From Microbacterium sp. LWO14-1.2 (lineage in GTDB: Bacteria > Actinomycetota > Actinomycetes > Actinomycetales > Microbacteriaceae), in NCBI RefSeq assembly GCF_038397715.1, contig NZ_CP151633.1:2046001-2110000 (forward strand): DNA of 64,000 nucleotides, in the 5' to 3' direction. The notes below the pieces were generated by a model. That model had not been told where the DNA came from. It saw only the letters and a program-made list of their open reading frames with translations, and did no database searches. A program made the position numbers and the translations under genes. Positions 43,402 through 52,426 of the stretch are shown piece by piece. Each line of letters opens with the position of its first letter. Within the stretch, counting starts at the first letter, position 1.

Positions 43402-44831
43402 TCGGTGTCGGCGCTCCGGCTGACCGCGTCGACGGGACGCGGCGGCACGTGCACCTCGGCGGCCCGATCGGGGAAGTCGGCGCCGAGGACGAGCTGCACG
43501 CCGGAGCCGCTGCCGGTGCGCACCTCGATGCCCCCGCCGAGGTCGGCGACGAGGCTCGCGGCAGTGGCCTGCGCCTCGGCATCCTCCCCGGCGACGATGA
43601 CGGTGGTCTCGGTGCGCTCCGCGTTCGACAGCCCCTGCACGGTGTACCCGAGCGCGCGGACGTCGTCGGCGACACGGCCGGCGAGCCCGCCGACGCCGGC
43701 GCCGTTCGAGACCGTGAGCGGTGTGGCCCGCACTGCGGCATCCGGCGCCTCTTCCTCAGCGGGAGGGGCGTCGGCAGCCAGCTCGATCGGCACGTCGTCC
43801 CGGATGGCCTGGAACACGACGGTGGCGTCTGCGGCCGGCACGACCCTGTTGCGGTCCTGCGGCGCGGGCGTCCACGGCATCGTCAGGAACGTGACGTCGC
43901 TCAGCGGCACTCGGGCGAGCCGAGCCGCGAGACCGGCGAGGTCGGTCAGTGCGCCGAGCCCCGGATCGACGGTCATCGACGAGGTCGCGGCGTCGAGGAA
44001 CGCGTACAGGCGATCGGGCCGAACGAGCACATCGCTCTTGGTGGCCTTCTGCACGATCGCCGACAGCACCATCTGCTGATGGCCGAGTCGGGCGATGTCG
44101 CTCTCCTCGGCGAGGGCATGCCTGGTGCGGGCGAGCGCCAGAGCCTGTGCCCCGTCGACGGACTGCGGGCCGGCCGGCAGGTCGAGACGCGCGTGGCCGT
44201 CCTGCAGCGGCTCCGGCAGGCAGACGTCGATGCCGCCCAGGGCGTCGACCATCCCGATGAAGCCCTCGAAGTCCATCTGCACGAAGTGGTCGATGCGCAC
44301 TCCCGTGAGCTTCTCCACCGCGGCGACGGAGCAGGCCGGGCCGAGGTTCAAGGCCGAGTTCAGCATCCCCGATCCTCCCCTCGACGACCCGCGACCGGTG
44401 TCCTCGCAGGCGGGCAGGTCCATGAGCGTGTCGCGGGGCAGCTGCACGGCGTCGATGCGGCTGTTGTCGTCGGCGATGTGCGCGAGCACCATCGCGTCGC
44501 TGCGCTGGGTGCCGTCGTCGTCGCCGAACTCGTCGGACGCGAGCGCGCGCGCATCCGAGCCGAGGAGCAGGATGTTCACGGCGCCGGTCGCCGGCTCGTC
44601 CTCGACCGGATCGTCTTGACCGCCGACCGAGGCGCGGATCGGCGCGGTCGTCACGTTGCCCTGCAGCTGGGCGACCGCCACGACGCCGGTCGCCACCAGG
44701 CCGACGATCAGCACGCCGGCGGCCAGCGCGATCGCCCGGCGTCTGCGCCTCCGACGGGGGAGGGAAGCGGCGGGGGCGGCGGAATCGACGGAATCGGCGG
44801 CGGGCGAAGGCGGGGTCTCGGGGCGTCTCAC
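43386..44831 (-). CDS. LytR-CpsA-Psr family glycopolymer transferase with LytR_C domain
   Basis: This is a 481-aa protein. The cytoplasmic Arg-rich N-terminus (RRRRRRR) leads into one membrane segment (about residues 33-54). The LCP domain follows (about 85-310): NILLLGSDARAL, RSDAMVLAHIADDNSRIDAV, QLPRDTLMDLP, MLNSALNLG and the Arg/His stretch ALARTRHALAEESDIAR. LCP enzymes attach teichoic acids, arabinogalactan or other polymers to peptidoglycan outside the membrane. A LytR_C domain (about 370-460) begins at TPLTVSNGAGVGGLAGRV. The start is GTG 44831 with poor SD; an upstream start cannot be excluded. Its last codons lie in the tandem repeat. Confidence 0.9.
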   Translation of the reverse strand: MRRPETPPSPAADSVDSAAPAASLPRRRRRRRAIALAAGVLIVGLVATGVVAVAQLQGNVTTAPIRASVGGQDDPVEDEPATGAVNILLLGSDARALASDEFGDDDGTQRSDAMVLAHIADDNSRIDAVQLPRDTLMDLPACEDTGRGSSRGGSGMLNSALNLGPACSVAAVEKLTGVRIDHFVQMDFEGFIGMVDALGGIDVCLPEPLQDGHARLDLPAGPQSVDGAQALALARTRHALAEESDIARLGHQQMVLSAIVQKATKSDVLVRPDRLYAFLDAATSSMTVDPGLGALTDLAGLAARLARVPLSDVTFLTMPWTPAPQDRNRVVPAADATVVFQAIRDDVPIELAADAPPAEEEAPDAAVRATPLTVSNGAGVGGLAGRVADDVRALGYTVQGLSNAERTETTVIVAGEDAEAQATAASLVADLGGGIEVRTGSGSGVQLVLGADFPDRAAEVHVPPRPVDAVSRSADTDLCAA

Positions 44832-44934
44832 CGATCCACGTCATCACGGCCGCCGGACGACCACAAATAGCACCCAAGCCCTCACCCATGCATCCGCTGC
44901 ATGAATGGACGCGAACGGATGCTGTGGCGCGCCG

Positions 44935-46170
44935 CTACGCGAGCGCGGCGAGTCGTCGCTCGGCGAGCAGCGGCACGGCCCGCTCGCGCGCCGCACGCCG
45001 GGCGGTGGTGACCGCGCCGATCGAGACGACCTCGGCGCCGAGCGTGGAAGCGAGGATCTCGGGTGCGGGCAGGTGCAGCTGCGCGGGGAGCACCTCGCGG
45101 GCCGCGGCGAGCACGGGTTCGATGCTCTCGGCGACGGCGCCGCACACCACGACCCGCGCCGGGTCGTACATGCTGCCGAGCACGCCGACGACGCGGGCGA
45201 GGGTCTCGCCGACCCGGGCTGCGGCGAGGAGCGCGTCGGCATCGCCGGATGCCGCGGCCATCAGCACGACCCGCGGGTCGACCTGCTCGGCATCCGCCAG
45301 TCGGCCGATCGCCGTGTCGTGCGCGATCTCGCCGCTCTCGACGGCCGCGCGCACCTGGTCCTGCAGGGCGTAACGGAGGCCGACGGCCGATCCGACGCCG
45401 ATGATGTGGTCGAAGACCACGCCCTCGCCGACGCCGCCGTGCGCGCCGCGCAGCACATGGCCGTCGACCACGACGCCGCCGCCGAACCGTTCGCTCGCGA
45501 GCAGGGCGACGTAGTCACGGCATCCGACCGCGGCGCCCGACGAGCCCTCCGCGATCGCGGCGAGCTGGGCGTCGTTCTTGATCTCGACCACACGGGCCCA
45601 GTCGGACAGGGCGGCGGCGAGGCCCGGATTGGTGCGCTCCCAGAAGCCGTCCGGGTGCGGCGGGGAGATGCCGTCGCGGTTGACGGGCGCGGCGACGCCG
45701 ACGCAGATCGCGAGGATGTCGTCTCGCACGGCATCCGCCTCCTCGAGCGCCCGCGCCATCTGTCCGAGGATCGTGTCGCGCCTCGCGCGACCGGACTGGG
45801 TGGGGTCGAGAGCGGTGCGGTGATGCACGAGAGTGCGGTCGAGCACGTCGGCGACGGTCACGGTGAGGTGGGTGTCGCCCGCGTCCACGCCGATGACGAC
45901 GCCGAGGTCGGGCGCGAGCACGAAGCGCCGCGCCGGTCGGCCGGAGCGGTAGCTGCCGGCCGCCCTGGCGTTGGGCAGCTCGCGCAGCACCTGCGCGCTG
46001 ACGAGCGTGTCGATCGCGTCGATCGCCGTCGAGCGGGTCAGCGAGGTGCCGGCCATGACCTCGGTCGCCGTGAACTCTCCGCCCGTCCAGGCGAAGTCGA
46101 GCACCGCGCTCACGCTGGCGCGACCGGTGCCGAGGCCGGCGCTGGCTTCTGTCACGGGTCTTGACCTCAC
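44935..46170 (-). CDS. ROK-family transcriptional regulator
   Basis: This is a 411-aa protein. The N-terminal winged helix-turn-helix lies at about residues 15-75 (TEVMAGTSLTRSTAIDAIDT, then RSGRPARRFVL). The ROK domain begins at VIGVDAGDTHLTVTVADVLD. The zinc-binding and kinase motifs of true sugar kinases are not evident, so it is a NagC/XylR-type repressor. GTG 46170 is taken as start; GTG 46155, fifteen bases on, is an alternative with an AGG upstream. It is divergent from the alpha-glucoside operon, and A/T-rich repeated elements lie in the 86-bp gap. It probably represses that operon until a sugar binds. Confidence 0.88.
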   Translation of the reverse strand: MRSRPVTEASAGLGTGRASVSAVLDFAWTGGEFTATEVMAGTSLTRSTAIDAIDTLVSAQVLRELPNARAAGSYRSGRPARRFVLAPDLGVVIGVDAGDTHLTVTVADVLDRTLVHHRTALDPTQSGRARRDTILGQMARALEEADAVRDDILAICVGVAAPVNRDGISPPHPDGFWERTNPGLAAALSDWARVVEIKNDAQLAAIAEGSSGAAVGCRDYVALLASERFGGGVVVDGHVLRGAHGGVGEGVVFDHIIGVGSAVGLRYALQDQVRAAVESGEIAHDTAIGRLADAEQVDPRVVLMAAASGDADALLAAARVGETLARVVGVLGSMYDPARVVVCGAVAESIEPVLAAAREVLPAQLHLPAPEILASTLGAEVVSIGAVTTARRAARERAVPLLAERRLAALA

Positions 46171-46202
46171 TCTCGCTCAGATGAGAGAGTACCGGTCATC
46201 GA

Positions 46203-46239
46203 AGTAAATTCGCTCACTAGATTTAGTCTGCTGATTTAC
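46203..46239. promoter_or_regulatory. A/T-rich inverted repeats between ROK gene and sugar ABC operon
   Basis: AGTAAAT (46203-46209) and ATTTAGT (46221-46227) form an imperfect inverted repeat, and a further ATTTAC lies at 46234-46239. These stand out in DNA of about 70% GC and sit in the divergent promoter region, where a ROK dimer would bind. Confidence 0.55.
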
Positions 46240-46256
46240 AGGACGAAAGGACGACG

Positions 46257-47600
46257 GTGTCTGACAGATCCCCACGCCCGGCCCGCATCGCGGCCGGGGT
46301 CGCAGCGCTCGCGCTCGTCGGCGCAGCGCTCACCGGATGCTCCTCGGCGGGCGGCGCCGAGACCATCCGCTTCACGTTCAACAAGCGTGAGGCCATCGAG
46401 TTCATGACCGAACTCGTCGCGCAGTACAACTCCTCCCAGGACAAGGTGCACGTCGAGGTCGACACATCGGGAGTCGATGTGATCTCGGCGAGCTTCGTCC
46501 GAGGCAACCCGCCCGACATCATGCTCGCCAACTACAACTACGAGGTCGCCCGCTTCGTGCAGCGCTGCGCACTCACCGACCTCTCCGGCACCGAGGCCGC
46601 CGGCCAGATCCGCGACGACCTCGGCCCGCTCATGGACCAGTACGGCTCGTGCGAAGGGCGCACGAGCGCCCTGCCCTACTCGGTGATGGCCGCATCCGTC
46701 ATCTACAACAAGGAGATCTTCGAGCAGCAGGGTCTCGAGGTCCCGACCACGTGGGACGAGCTGATCGCCGTGTGCGACCAGCTCAAGGCCGCGGGCATCG
46801 ACCCGTTCTACGCGACGTTCAAGGACGACTGGACGGTCGCGCAGGGCTGGTACGACTACACCGCCGGCGGCTCGGTCGACGTGATCGACTTCTTCGACGC
46901 CATGGCCACCGAGGGCACAGAGGTCGGCCCGGACTCGTCTGTCTCGTTCGAGAAGGACTTCGCCGAGCCGATGGACAAGATGCTCCAGCTCGCGAAGGAC
47001 TACACGAACGCGGATGCTCCCAGTCGCGGCTACGGCGACGGAAACCTCGCCTTCGCGAAGGGCGAGGCCGCCATGTACCTGCAGGGCCCGTGGGCGTTCA
47101 GCGAGATCGCGAAGACCTCTCCCGACCTGGCCCTCGGCACGTTCCCGCTGCCGATGACGAACGATCCGTCCGAGCTCGGGGTCCGCGTCAACATGGACCT
47201 CGCGGCCATGATCCCCGAGGGCTCCCGACACCAGGAGGCCGCCCGCGACTTCCTCGAATACCTCTTCCTGCCCGAGAACATCCAGGCGTACAACGAGTCG
47301 CAGCTCGGCTTCACTCCGACCACCGACGCCCCCGCACCCGACGACCCGCGCATCGAGGGGATGATCGAGTACTACGACAGCGGGCAGATCTACCAGGGCC
47401 CGTCGGTGCTCGTGCCGAAGACGCTGCCGCTCAACAACTACGTGCAGGCCATGGTGCTCGGAGCCTCTCCCGCATCGACGCTCCGCACCATGGACGCGGA
47501 CTGGGCGCGCATCGCGTTCCGCGCGCCCATCCCCAGCACGGAGGACAACGCGTCCGCCGATGCCCCCGCATCCGGCGAGACAGAGGAGTCCACGCCATGA
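46257..47600 (+). CDS. sugar ABC transporter substrate-binding lipoprotein
   Basis: This 447-aa extracellular solute-binding protein has a signal peptide ending in the lipobox ALTGCSS (Cys about residue 28). The family-1 solute-binding core is clear: RGNPPDIMLANYNYEVARF, ASVIYNKEIFEQQGLEVP with TTWDELIAVCDQLKAAGIDP, and the C-lobe GYGDGNLAFAKGEAAMYLQG. It captures oligosaccharides; the GH13 enzyme in the operon suggests alpha-glucosides. The start is GTG 46257 with AAAGGA five bases upstream. The next gene overlaps its stop (ATGA). Confidence 0.92.
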   Translation: MSDRSPRPARIAAGVAALALVGAALTGCSSAGGAETIRFTFNKREAIEFMTELVAQYNSSQDKVHVEVDTSGVDVISASFVRGNPPDIMLANYNYEVARFVQRCALTDLSGTEAAGQIRDDLGPLMDQYGSCEGRTSALPYSVMAASVIYNKEIFEQQGLEVPTTWDELIAVCDQLKAAGIDPFYATFKDDWTVAQGWYDYTAGGSVDVIDFFDAMATEGTEVGPDSSVSFEKDFAEPMDKMLQLAKDYTNADAPSRGYGDGNLAFAKGEAAMYLQGPWAFSEIAKTSPDLALGTFPLPMTNDPSELGVRVNMDLAAMIPEGSRHQEAARDFLEYLFLPENIQAYNESQLGFTPTTDAPAPDDPRIEGMIEYYDSGQIYQGPSVLVPKTLPLNNYVQAMVLGASPASTLRTMDADWARIAFRAPIPSTEDNASADAPASGETEESTP

Positions 47601-48565
47601 CGAACGCCGCCACGACGCGCTCCGCGTCGAACCTCACCAAACCGAACACCCCGACCACCGACACGACCGCGATCGTCACGGGCAGCGCCCGCGGCCTCCG
47701 ACGCCACCGCAAGCGGGTCGAGCCCATCTACTACCTGTTCCTGCTGCCGACGCTCGTGATCTTCACGCTCGCGATCACGGTGCCGGGCGTCATGGGCATC
47801 TTCTTCAGCTTCACCGACTCGATCGGCCTGGGGGAGTGGAGCTTCAACGGCTTCACGAACTACATCGCGATGTTCAGCGATCCGTCGATCCTGCAGAGCT
47901 ACCTCTTCACGTTCGGCTTCTCGATCGCGACCGTGATCGTCGTCAACGTGATCGCGTTCCTGCTCGCGGTCGGGCTGACGTCCCGCATCCGCTTCAAGAC
48001 CGGGCTCCGCACGATCTTCGTGATCCCCATGGTGATCTCGGGCATCATCATCGCCTACGTCTTCAACTTCCTGTTCTCGAACTCCATCCCCGCGGCGGGC
48101 GCAGCCACCGGCATCCCATGGTTGGAGACGAGCCTGCTCGCCAACCCCGACCTCGCCTGGGTCGCGATCGTGATCGTGACCGCCTGGCAGGCCACGCCGG
48201 GCACGCTCCTCATCTACATCGCCGGTCTCCTGTCGGTGCCCGGCGAGGTGTACGAGGCGGCGAGCATCGACGGTGCGAGCAAGACCCAGCAGCTGCTGCG
48301 GATCACGGTCCCGCTCGTGGCCGGCTACGTCGTGATCAACGTGATCCTCGGTTTCAAGGGCTTCCTCAACGCCTACGACATCATCGTCGGACTCACCAAC
48401 GGCGGACCCGGCACTGCGACCCGCAGCGTCGCGATGACGATCATCGCCGGGTTCAACGGCGGCGACTACGCCTACCAGATGGCCAACGCGACGATCTTCT
48501 TCATCGTCGCCGTGCTCATCTCGCTGCTGCAGCTCTCGCTGACCCGCGGAAGGAACGCCCTCTGA
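47597..48565 (+). CDS. sugar ABC transporter permease, MalF/LacF type
   Basis: This is a 322-aa permease with six membrane segments after a basic N-terminal tail. The ABC-contact EAA loop is EVYEAASIDGASKTQQLLRI, followed by TVPLVAG; the MalF-like LTNGGPGTATRSVAM precedes the last segments. It overlaps the binding protein by ATGA and the second permease by one base (TGATG), so the three are tightly coupled. Confidence 0.92.
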   Translation: MTNAATTRSASNLTKPNTPTTDTTAIVTGSARGLRRHRKRVEPIYYLFLLPTLVIFTLAITVPGVMGIFFSFTDSIGLGEWSFNGFTNYIAMFSDPSILQSYLFTFGFSIATVIVVNVIAFLLAVGLTSRIRFKTGLRTIFVIPMVISGIIIAYVFNFLFSNSIPAAGAATGIPWLETSLLANPDLAWVAIVIVTAWQATPGTLLIYIAGLLSVPGEVYEAASIDGASKTQQLLRITVPLVAGYVVINVILGFKGFLNAYDIIVGLTNGGPGTATRSVAMTIIAGFNGGDYAYQMANATIFFIVAVLISLLQLSLTRGRNAL

Positions 48566-49443
48566 TGTCCACGCAGACACTCACCACCGTCACCGCCGAC
48601 GGCAAGAAGCCGCGCATCCGCATGGAGCGCGTCAACTGGTCGGGCACCGTCATCCTCATCCTCTGCGCGGTCACCGTGCTGCTGCCGCTGTACGTCACCA
48701 TCTCGATGGCGTTCAAGACGACCGGCCAGGCCGTCGACGGCAACGCGTTCTCGCTACCGGCGCCGTTCAGCATCGACGGGTTCGTGCAGGCGTGGAACCT
48801 CACGAAGTTCCCCGTCGGCGCCGGCATCTCGCTGCTCGTCACCGCAGGCACCGTGGCGGCCACGATCATCCTCGCGGCGTTCGCCTCGTACGCGATCGTG
48901 CGCAACTGGGACCGCAAGCTGTTCCGCTGGTCGTTCTTCTACCTGCTCGCGGCGATGTTCATCCCGTTCCCCGTGGTGGCGCTGCCGCAGATCCAACTCA
49001 CCGGACGCGTCGGCCTCGACAACCCGTTCGGCGTCATCATCCTCGCGACGATGTTCCAGCTGAGCTTCAGCGTGCTGCTGTTCACCGCGTTCCTCCGCTC
49101 GATCCCGATCGAGCTCGAGGAGAGCGCCCGCATCGACGGTGCGTCGACGTGGCAGACGTTCTGGCGGCTCATCTTCCCCCTGCTCGCACCGATGAGCGCG
49201 ACCGTCGGCATCTTCGCCTTCCTCTATGCGTGGAACGACTTCATGATGCCGTCGCTCATCATCTCCGACCCCGCCCTGCAGACCCTGCCGGTGCGGCAGA
49301 ACCTCTTCCAGAACCAGTTCAGCAACAACTACAACGTCGCCTTCGCGTCGTACCTCATGGCCATGGCCCCGGCGATCCTCGCGTACCTGTTCACGCAGCG
49401 CTTCGTGATGGAGGGCGTGACGCAGGGCGCCGTCAAGGGCTGA
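48565..49443 (+). CDS. sugar ABC transporter permease, MalG type
   Basis: This 292-aa permease has six segments. The EAA loop is ELEESARIDGASTWQTFWRL, then IFPLLAPMSA, and the MalG-like FLYAWNDFMMPSLII lies near the C-terminus. It pairs with the MalF-type protein. No ATPase gene is in the operon or nearby, so ATP hydrolysis probably depends on a shared MsiK-like ATPase encoded elsewhere, as in other actinobacterial sugar systems. Confidence 0.92.
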   Translation: MSTQTLTTVTADGKKPRIRMERVNWSGTVILILCAVTVLLPLYVTISMAFKTTGQAVDGNAFSLPAPFSIDGFVQAWNLTKFPVGAGISLLVTAGTVAATIILAAFASYAIVRNWDRKLFRWSFFYLLAAMFIPFPVVALPQIQLTGRVGLDNPFGVIILATMFQLSFSVLLFTAFLRSIPIELEESARIDGASTWQTFWRLIFPLLAPMSATVGIFAFLYAWNDFMMPSLIISDPALQTLPVRQNLFQNQFSNNYNVAFASYLMAMAPAILAYLFTQRFVMEGVTQGAVKG

Positions 49444-49480
49444 CCATCCGAACCACCGAAAGAAGGAGCACCACCCTCTC

Positions 49481-51172
49481 ATGACCGATGCGACTCTCAC
49501 CGAGACCCGCAACGACCACTCCGACGTCACGGCGGCCTGGTGGCGTCAGGCGATCGTGTACCAGATCTACCCCCGCAGCTTCGCCGACGCGAACGGCGAC
49601 GGCCTGGGCGACATCCCCGGCATCGTCTCTCGCGCCGACTACCTCGCCGAGCTCGGGATCGACGCCGTCTGGCTCAGTCCGTTCTACCCCTCGGCGCTCG
49701 CCGACGGCGGATACGACGTGGCGGACTACCGCGACGTCGACCCGCGGCTGGGCACGCTCGCCGACTTCGACGAGATGGTCGCGGCACTGCACGAGCGCGG
49801 CATCCGCGTCGTCGTCGACATCGTGCCGAACCACAGCTCCGACCTGCACGAGTGGTTCCAAGAGGCGCTCGCCGCCGGACGCGGATCGGCCGCGCGGGAG
49901 CGGTACATCTTCCGCGAGGGCTCCGGGCCGGACGGCGACGAGCCGCCGACCGACTGGACCGCCGCGTTCGGCGGGTCGGCGTGGGAGCGCGTCGAGGACG
50001 GCCAGTGGTACCTGCACAGCTTCGCGCCGGAGCAGCCCGACCTGAACTGGGATCACCCGGAGGTGCGAGCAGACTTCCTCACGACGCTGCGCTTCTGGTC
50101 GGACCGAGGGGTGGACGGCTTCCGCATCGACGTGGCGCACATGCTGACCAAGGATCTCAGCGAGCCGCTGCCCAGCACCGCCGAGCTCGACGCACTGCCG
50201 CACGACGGCAACCACCCGCTGCACGACCGCGACGACGTGCACGAGATCTACGCCGAGTGGCGGCGAGTGTTCAACGAGTACGACCCGCCCCGCACGGCTG
50301 TCGCCGAGGCGTGGGTGAGCACCCCGGAGCGCCGCGCGCGCTACGCCTCGGCCGAGGGTCTGGGCCAGGCGTTCAACTTCGACCTGCTCGTCGCCGACTT
50401 CGACGCGGAGCAGTTCCGCACGGTCATCACCGACAACCTCGCGCAGGCGCGCATCACGGGGTCGTCGACGACGTGGGTGCTGTCGAACCACGACGTCACG
50501 CGTCACGCCACCCGCTACGGCCTCGCTCCGCTCAACGGGCGCAAGGGCGTCAAGCAGGGTGTCGAGTGGGTGGCCGCGGGCGGACCGGCCGATCAGCTCG
50601 ACCGCGAGCGCGGGCTGCGTCGGGCGCACGCCGCGACGCTGCTGCTGCTCGGTCTGCCCGGCAGCACGTACCTGTACCAGGGTGAGGAGCTCGGGCTGCA
50701 GGAGGTCGCGGAGATCGGACCGGAGCAGCGCCAGGATCCGTCGTTCTTCCGCGGCGCCGATTTCGACGGCCTCGGAAGGGACGGATGCCGCGTGCCGCTG
50801 CCGTGGACGGCATCCGGTCCGTCGTTCGGCTTCGGCGCCGGCGACGCGCATCTGCCGCAGCCGGAGTGGTTCGCCGAGTACGCCGTCGACGTCGAGGAGA
50901 CGGATCCGTCGTCGACCCTCGCGCTGTACCGTGAGGCGCTGCGGCTCCGTCGCCTGCTGCAGACGGACGAGAGCCTGGAGTGGGTCGAGACAGGGCGTGC
51001 CGACGTCCTGCGCTTCGCGCGGCCGAACGGCTGGCAGATCGTGACGAACTTCGGCTCGGAGCCGTTCGACCTGGGCGCGGAGGCCGACGACCTCGTCCTG
51101 GGCACGCTCGTCGAGGGGGCCGTGCCCGCGGACTCGACGGTCTGGCTCGCGCCGCAGGGTGTCGTGGTCTGA
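49481..51172 (+). CDS. GH13 alpha-glucosidase
   Basis: This 563-aa glycoside hydrolase of family 13 (oligo-1,6-glucosidase/alpha-glucosidase type) lacks a signal peptide, so it acts in the cytoplasm on imported sugars. Conserved regions are in order: QIYPRSFADANGDGLGDIPG (region of the first strand), VVDIVPNHSS (region I), GFRIDVAHM (II, nucleophile Asp about 220), AVAEAWVS (III, acid/base Glu) and LSNHDVTRH (IV, transition-state Asp). It follows the permease gene by 37 bp with an AGAAGGAG site and completes the ROK-linked alpha-glucoside operon. Confidence 0.93.
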   Translation: MTDATLTETRNDHSDVTAAWWRQAIVYQIYPRSFADANGDGLGDIPGIVSRADYLAELGIDAVWLSPFYPSALADGGYDVADYRDVDPRLGTLADFDEMVAALHERGIRVVVDIVPNHSSDLHEWFQEALAAGRGSAARERYIFREGSGPDGDEPPTDWTAAFGGSAWERVEDGQWYLHSFAPEQPDLNWDHPEVRADFLTTLRFWSDRGVDGFRIDVAHMLTKDLSEPLPSTAELDALPHDGNHPLHDRDDVHEIYAEWRRVFNEYDPPRTAVAEAWVSTPERRARYASAEGLGQAFNFDLLVADFDAEQFRTVITDNLAQARITGSSTTWVLSNHDVTRHATRYGLAPLNGRKGVKQGVEWVAAGGPADQLDRERGLRRAHAATLLLLGLPGSTYLYQGEELGLQEVAEIGPEQRQDPSFFRGADFDGLGRDGCRVPLPWTASGPSFGFGAGDAHLPQPEWFAEYAVDVEETDPSSTLALYREALRLRRLLQTDESLEWVETGRADVLRFARPNGWQIVTNFGSEPFDLGAEADDLVLGTLVEGAVPADSTVWLAPQGVVV

Positions 51173-51235
51173 CGCCCGCCCGGCCGCCCGGCGCCGCCGC
51201 CCCGCGGCCGCCCCGCCCCGCCCCCCGCGCGGCGC

Positions 51236-51313
51236 CGAGACCCATCACCCCCGTCGAGACCCACCACCCCGGACGCCGCGGGTGGTGGGTCTCGGCGCGC
51301 GAGGTGGGTCTCG
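51236..51313. repeat. nested palindromic repeat after the alpha-glucoside operon
   Basis: CGAGACCCACCACCC (51255-51269) and GGGTGGTGGGTCTCG (51280-51294) are perfect 15-bp arms with a 10-nt loop. A second, weaker pair lies outside: CGAGACCCATCACCC (51236-51250) and GAGGTGGGTCTCG (51301-51313). It may terminate the GH13 transcript and insulate znuA. The rest of the 51173-51400 gap upstream is C/G-rich with no gene. Confidence 0.75.
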
Positions 51314-51365
51314 ATGCCAACAGGGCAGGCCCGGGCGTGCGGAACGCCCCCGCAGCGGCGCGATT

Positions 51366-51394
51366 TGATAATGGTTCTCATTAGCGCTTAGAGT
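51366..51394 (+). promoter_or_regulatory. Zur box and leaderless-type promoter of znuACB
   Basis: TGATAATGGTTCTCA (51366-51380) matches the Zur-type pattern TGANAATNATTNTCA at all but one fixed position. TAGAGT (51389-51394) is a -10 box six bases before ATG 51401. The operator covers the -35 region, so Zn-loaded Zur would block RNA polymerase. Confidence 0.75.
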
Positions 51395-51400
51395 GAAAGC

Positions 51401-52426
51401 ATGAAGAAGCCCGTCGTCGCCCTCGCCCTCGCATCCGTCGCCGCCCTATCGCTGGCCGGATGCTCCACCACCCCGGCCGCGGGAGAGGGCGGCGACGACG
51501 GCATCACGGTCGTCGCGAGCACCAACGTCTACGGCTCGCTGGCCGCGCAGATCGGCGGCGATCGCGTCGAGGTCGAGTCGATCATCACGTCGGCCACGCA
51601 GGACCCGCACTCGTACGAGGCCTCGGCGCGCGACCGCCTCACGGTGCAGAAGGCCGACCTCGTGATCGAGAACGGCGGCGGATACGACTCCTTCATCGAC
51701 ACGCTGCTGCAGGACGCGCAGGATCCGCACGTCGTCACGGCCGTCGAGTACTCGCACGACTACCCGGGCAACGAGGGCCATGACCACGCCGACGACGAGG
51801 AGAGCCACGACCACGGCGACGAGGCCGCCACGGAGGACGAGGGCCACGACCACGAGCACGCCGACGGGAAAGAGGGCCACGAGGGTCACAACCACATCGA
51901 GGGCTTCAACGAGCACGTCTGGTTCGACCCGCACACGATGGTGCACGTCGTCGAGGCGATCGCCGACGAGCTGTCGGAGCTCGACCCCGACGGCAAGGAC
52001 GACTTCACCGCGAACGCCGACAAGATCGTCGCCGACCTCGAGGGGTTCGAGGCCGACCTCGAGACCCTGAAGACGGATGCTGCGGGAGCGAACGTCATCA
52101 TCACCGAACCGCTGCCCGGCTACATCGCCGCGGCGGCCGGCCTCACCGACGTCACGCCCGAGGGCTTCGCCGAGTCCGTGGAGGAGGGCACCGACGTGGC
52201 CCCGGCCACGCTGCTCGCGACCCTCGACGTGATCTCCGCGGGAGACGTGCGCGCGGTGCTGACCAACGCGCAGACGGGTGGCGCCGAGACGCAGCGCGTC
52301 GAGGATGCTGCGACGGATGCCGGTATTCCGCTCGTCGCGTTCACGGAGCTGCTGCCCGAGGGATCGTCGTACTCTGAGTGGATGAGTGACGCGATCCAGA
52401 GCCTCGCCGACGCGCTCCAGTCGTGA
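51401..52426 (+). CDS. znuA: zinc ABC transporter substrate-binding lipoprotein
   Basis: This is a 341-aa cluster A-I solute-binding protein. The signal peptide ends in the lipobox SLAGCST. Typical metal-protein elements follow: VVASTNVYGSLAAQIGGDRV, TSATQDPHSYEASARD and NEHVWFDPHTM with zinc-binding histidines. A His/Asp/Glu-rich loop of about 45 residues (about 122-166) is the flexible loop characteristic of zinc rather than manganese transporters. It captures Zn2+ outside the membrane. A Zur box lies 21 bp upstream. GTG of znuC overlaps its TGA. Confidence 0.93.
   Translation: MKKPVVALALASVAALSLAGCSTTPAAGEGGDDGITVVASTNVYGSLAAQIGGDRVEVESIITSATQDPHSYEASARDRLTVQKADLVIENGGGYDSFIDTLLQDAQDPHVVTAVEYSHDYPGNEGHDHADDEESHDHGDEAATEDEGHDHEHADGKEGHEGHNHIEGFNEHVWFDPHTMVHVVEAIADELSELDPDGKDDFTANADKIVADLEGFEADLETLKTDAAGANVIITEPLPGYIAAAAGLTDVTPEGFAESVEEGTDVAPATLLATLDVISAGDVRAVLTNAQTGGAETQRVEDAATDAGIPLVAFTELLPEGSSYSEWMSDAIQSLADALQS

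Noticed and set aside
44887..44903. CATGCA/TGCATG palindrome between the ROK and LCP genes as an operator
   Set aside because: Only 6-bp arms with no repeat elsewhere in the region; likely chance.
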